Below are positions 5,611 to 6,962 of a DNA stretch of 6,962 nt, piece by piece; within the stretch, counting starts at the first letter, position 1, and every line of letters starts with the position of its first letter. This DNA is from Clostridiales bacterium (GTDB lineage: Bacteria > Bacillota > Clostridia > Christensenellales > Christensenellaceae), in assembly GCA_003510345.1 (NCBI GenBank), contig DOMW01000287.1, positions 1 to 6,962 on the forward strand, in the 5' to 3' direction. Position numbers and translations under genes: made by a program. The notes under the pieces were generated by a model. It did not search any database, was not told the DNA's origin, and saw nothing but the letters and a program-made list of their open reading frames with translations.

Positions 5611-5617
5611 GGAAAGG
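5611..5617 (+). promoter_or_regulatory. Ribosome binding site deciding the ricT start
   Basis: GGAAAGG lies 9 nt before the ATG at 5627. The earlier in-frame ATG at 5585 overlaps the holB stop (TGATG) but has no ribosome binding site and would add 14 residues not typical of the family, which begins close to a V-G-V-R-F block. Confidence 0.7.
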
Positions 5618-5626
5618 CATAGATAC

Positions 5627-6505
5627 ATGAAAACAATCATCGGCGTCCGGTTTGCCGAAGTGGGGAAAGTATATTACTTTGACCCGGGCGGGCTGGAGCT
5701 TCAGTCAGGGGATCATGTGATCGTGGAGACAGCGCGGGGCGTGGAATACGGCGAAGTGGCGCTGGGCCCCAAAAACGTTGAAAAATTCAATAAGCAACTG
5801 AAAAAAGTCATTCGCAAGGCGGATGAAAAAGACAGTAAAACACTGGAAAAGAATAAACAGAAGGAAAAAGATGCTTTCGTCACGGGCGAGGATAAGATAC
5901 TAAAGCGAAACCTTCCCATGAAGCTCATCGATGTGGAATACACATTCGACGGCGGCAAGATCATCTTCTATTTTACCGCGGAAGGCCGTGTGGATTTCCG
6001 CGAACTGGTGAAGGACCTGGCGGCGGTGTTTAAAACGCGCATCGAGCTCAGGCAGATCGGCGTGCGGGATGAAGCTAAAAAAATCGGCGGGTTGGGGCCG
6101 TGTGGCAGACCAGCGTGCTGCGCCGCGTTTATGGGGGATTTCCAGCCTGTTTCCATCAAGATGGCAAAGGAACAAAACCTTTCGCTCTCGCCCACAAAAA
6201 TCAGCGGGCTGTGCGGCAGGTTGATGTGCTGTCTCAATTACGAGCATGAGTATTACCATGATATGCGTAAAAAACTGCCCCGAAACGGCGTGAAAGTAAA
6301 GACGCCGGATGGAGAGGCGGAGGTGGCGGATACCAACGCGCTCACCCAAAAAGTAAAAGTAAGGGCCGAGCTTCCGGACGGTTCGTATGAAATGCGCACT
6401 TATCTGCTGAGCGAGATCAAAATCCCCGGCAAAAAAGCGGTGGCCGCGGCCGAAGAAGTAGCCATCGAGATCGACGATGAAATAAAATCTATACTCGACG
6501 AATAA
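5627..6505 (+). CDS. ricT: RicT/YaaT, PSP1-domain Fe-S protein of the RNase Y-directing complex
   Basis: This encodes 292 residues, a little longer than B. subtilis YaaT/RicT (about 275). The N-terminus MKTIIGVRFAEVGKVYYFDPGG is typical. The PSP1 core carries two cysteine clusters, GPCGRPACC (157-165) and LCGRLMCC (195-202), giving C159, C164, C165, C196, C201 and C202. In B. subtilis RicT works with RicA and RicF (the Y-complex), binds Fe-S clusters through such cysteines, and steers RNase Y in maturing operon mRNAs, with effects on sporulation, competence and biofilm. All cysteines needed for the cluster are present here. Residues 55-95 are rich in Lys and Glu, probably a helical insert. 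The C-terminus is acidic (EEVAIEIDDEIKSILDE). It is the third gene of the tmk operon, 41 nt after holB. RicA and RicF lie outside the window, so complex formation is inferred. Confidence 0.95.
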   Translation: MKTIIGVRFAEVGKVYYFDPGGLELQSGDHVIVETARGVEYGEVALGPKNVEKFNKQLKKVIRKADEKDSKTLEKNKQKEKDAFVTGEDKILKRNLPMKLIDVEYTFDGGKIIFYFTAEGRVDFRELVKDLAAVFKTRIELRQIGVRDEAKKIGGLGPCGRPACCAAFMGDFQPVSIKMAKEQNLSLSPTKISGLCGRLMCCLNYEHEYYHDMRKKLPRNGVKVKTPDGEAEVADTNALTQKVKVRAELPDGSYEMRTYLLSEIKIPGKKAVAAAEEVAIEIDDEIKSILDE

Positions 6506-6511
6506 AAGGTG

Positions 6512-6539
6512 TTGCAATTTATAGCGGGGATGGTAAAAT
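6512..6539 (+). promoter_or_regulatory. Upstream promoter of the ferredoxin gene
   Basis: The -35 is TTGCAA (6512-6517), the spacer is 16 bp and the -10 is TAAAAT (6534-6539) with TGG just before it, an extended -10. It begins right after the ricT stop, so ferredoxin can be made independently of the tmk operon, although no terminator separates them. Confidence 0.5.
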
Positions 6540-6550
6540 AAACATAAAAT

Positions 6551-6581
6551 TTGATATGGTTTTAGCGGGCAACGCTATACT
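6551..6581 (+). promoter_or_regulatory. Second ferredoxin promoter overlapped by a small inverted repeat
   Basis: TTGATA (6551-6556) and TATACT (6576-6581) are separated by 19 bp, a long but workable spacer. TAGCG/CGCTA with a 5-nt centre (6563-6577) lies in the spacer and touches the -10. It could be an operator or just chance. Confidence 0.45.
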
Positions 6582-6607
6582 ATCAATAAAACCCAGGAGG
6601 TACAAAC

Positions 6608-6778
6608 ATGGCTTACAAAATTTCCGATGAATGCATTTCTTGCGGAGCCTGTTCCGCTGAATGCCCCACGGATTCCATTTCCGAAGGTGCGGACAAGTAT
6701 GAGATCGACGGTGAATCCTGCATCGATTGCGGCGCTTGCGCGGAGGTATGCCCCACAGACGCGATTTCTGCCGGTTGA
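6608..6778 (+). CDS. Clostridial-type 2[4Fe-4S] ferredoxin
   Basis: This encodes 56 residues. AGGAGGT lies 6 nt before the ATG, a near-perfect ribosome binding site that suggests high expression. Two full cluster motifs are present: C9-x2-C12-x2-C15-x3-C19-P and C38-x2-C41-x2-C44-x3-C48-P, with the pseudo-twofold repeat ISCGACSAECPTDSI / IDCGACAEVCPTDAI. Size and spacing match the small ferredoxins of clostridia, which carry low-potential electrons between pyruvate:ferredoxin oxidoreductase, hydrogenases, Rnf and similar enzymes in the cytoplasm. The protein is acidic, as usual. It has likely promoters of its own and a strong terminator, so it is effectively a single-gene unit. It supports an anaerobic lifestyle. 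The partner enzyme cannot be told from the window. Confidence 0.97.
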   Translation: MAYKISDECISCGACSAECPTDSISEGADKYEIDGESCIDCGACAEVCPTDAISAG

Positions 6779-6796
6779 AAAAAAGGTAAAACAAGC

Positions 6797-6830
6797 AAGG
6801 CCCGCGTTCGCGCAGGCCTTTTGGTTTTTT
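6797..6830 (+). terminator. Intrinsic terminator after ferredoxin
   Basis: AAGGCCCGCG (6797-6806) pairs with CGCAGGCCTT (6811-6820) around a TTCG loop, with one C/A mismatch in a 10-bp stem. It is followed by TTTTGGTTTTTT (6819-6830). It lies 18 nt after the ferredoxin stop. Confidence 0.9.
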
Positions 6831-6859
6831 ATACAATTATTAGCATAGGGACAGGGCGC

Positions 6860-6962
6860 ATGAAACTGTATGGGTTACTCAAGAAAGCGGGATTTGAACA
6901 CGCCCCTGCGCTACCGATGAAATGGAAATATATTCCACCTCAGATAGTTATGACGCTGCCGC
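6860..6962 (+). CDS. Start of an unidentified gene, 3' partial, possibly frameshifted
   Basis: An ATG at 6860 opens a frame (MKLYGLLKKAGFEHAPALPM) that runs to the window edge. AGGGA and a second GGG precede it at roughly workable spacing, and it follows the ferredoxin terminator as a new transcription unit would. The first 18 residues look natural. From about 6914 the +1-shifted frame reads DEMEIYSTSDSYDAA, which looks more protein-like than the in-frame continuation KWKYIPPQIVMTLP. The M-K-L-x-x-L-L-K opening followed by an acidic E-I-x-x-x-x-x-D-S stretch recalls the N-terminus of MurE-type Mur ligases, but this is too short to call. Confidence 0.4.
   Translation, partial: MKLYGLLKKAGFEHAPALPMKWKYIPPQIVMTLP

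Noticed and set aside
5585..5626. TGATG-coupled start for ricT
   Set aside because: It has no ribosome binding site, and the family N-terminus begins near the ATG at 5627, which has GGAAAGG.
5900..6517. 205-aa minus-strand frame opposite ricT
   Set aside because: The length comes from codon bias of ricT on the other strand; the ricT cysteine motifs are unmistakable.
6519..6836. Minus-strand frames over the ferredoxin gene
   Set aside because: The plus-strand ferredoxin has two complete cluster motifs, a strong ribosome binding site and a terminator.
1..6962. tRNA, rRNA, transposase, toxin-antitoxin or defence genes
   Set aside because: I saw no cloverleaf, rRNA motif, transposase motif or known toxin/antitoxin or defence signature on either strand.

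Overview
The window looks like chromosomal DNA from an anaerobic Clostridia-class Firmicute. Three things suggest this: a tmk-holB-ricT(yaaT) cluster as in Bacillus/Clostridium, a 56-residue clostridial-type 2[4Fe-4S] ferredoxin, and strong AGGAGG-type ribosome binding sites with sigma-A-type promoters. I cannot name the genus. Coding regions are fairly GC-rich and intergenic regions are clearly AT-richer.

Region by region. Bases 1-485 hold two short, overlapping phage-type membrane genes, a holin-like protein cut by the window edge and a membrane-anchored coiled-coil protein. They read as the end of a prophage lysis module. Bases 506-1128 carry two small divergent genes of unknown function, fed by back-to-back promoters whose -35 boxes lie 7 bp apart. 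The leftward gene encodes an 81-aa beta-rich protein that resembles Lsm/Hfq proteins by eye. The rightward gene encodes a two-helix membrane protein and looks leaderless. Bases 1129-1368 hold gene debris and a terminator hairpin. Bases 1369-3382, on the minus strand, encode a membrane protein with a possible PH-like soluble domain and then a PLP-dependent Orn/Lys/Arg-decarboxylase-family enzyme (YaaO-like). Bases 3383-3988 have no convincing gene but contain a 167-bp palindromic element with 20-bp perfect terminal inverted repeats and several internal hairpins.

Bases 3989-6505 are a housekeeping operon on the plus strand: thymidylate kinase, DNA polymerase III delta prime, and RicT, the Fe-S Y-complex protein that directs RNase Y. 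The tmk and holB genes overlap by 8 nt. The ferredoxin gene (6608-6778) follows with its own likely promoters and a strong terminator. A new gene starts at 6860 and runs out of the window, possibly with a frameshift.

In Bacillus subtilis a yaaO-type decarboxylase lies just upstream of tmk in the same direction. Here the related gene is nearby but on the opposite strand and separated by the palindromic element, and the small yaaQ/yaaR genes between tmk and holB are absent. I see no CRISPR array, tRNA, rRNA, transposase or recognisable defence system. The best candidates for something new are the divergent small-gene pair (506-1128) and the palindromic element with its flank (3536-3910).
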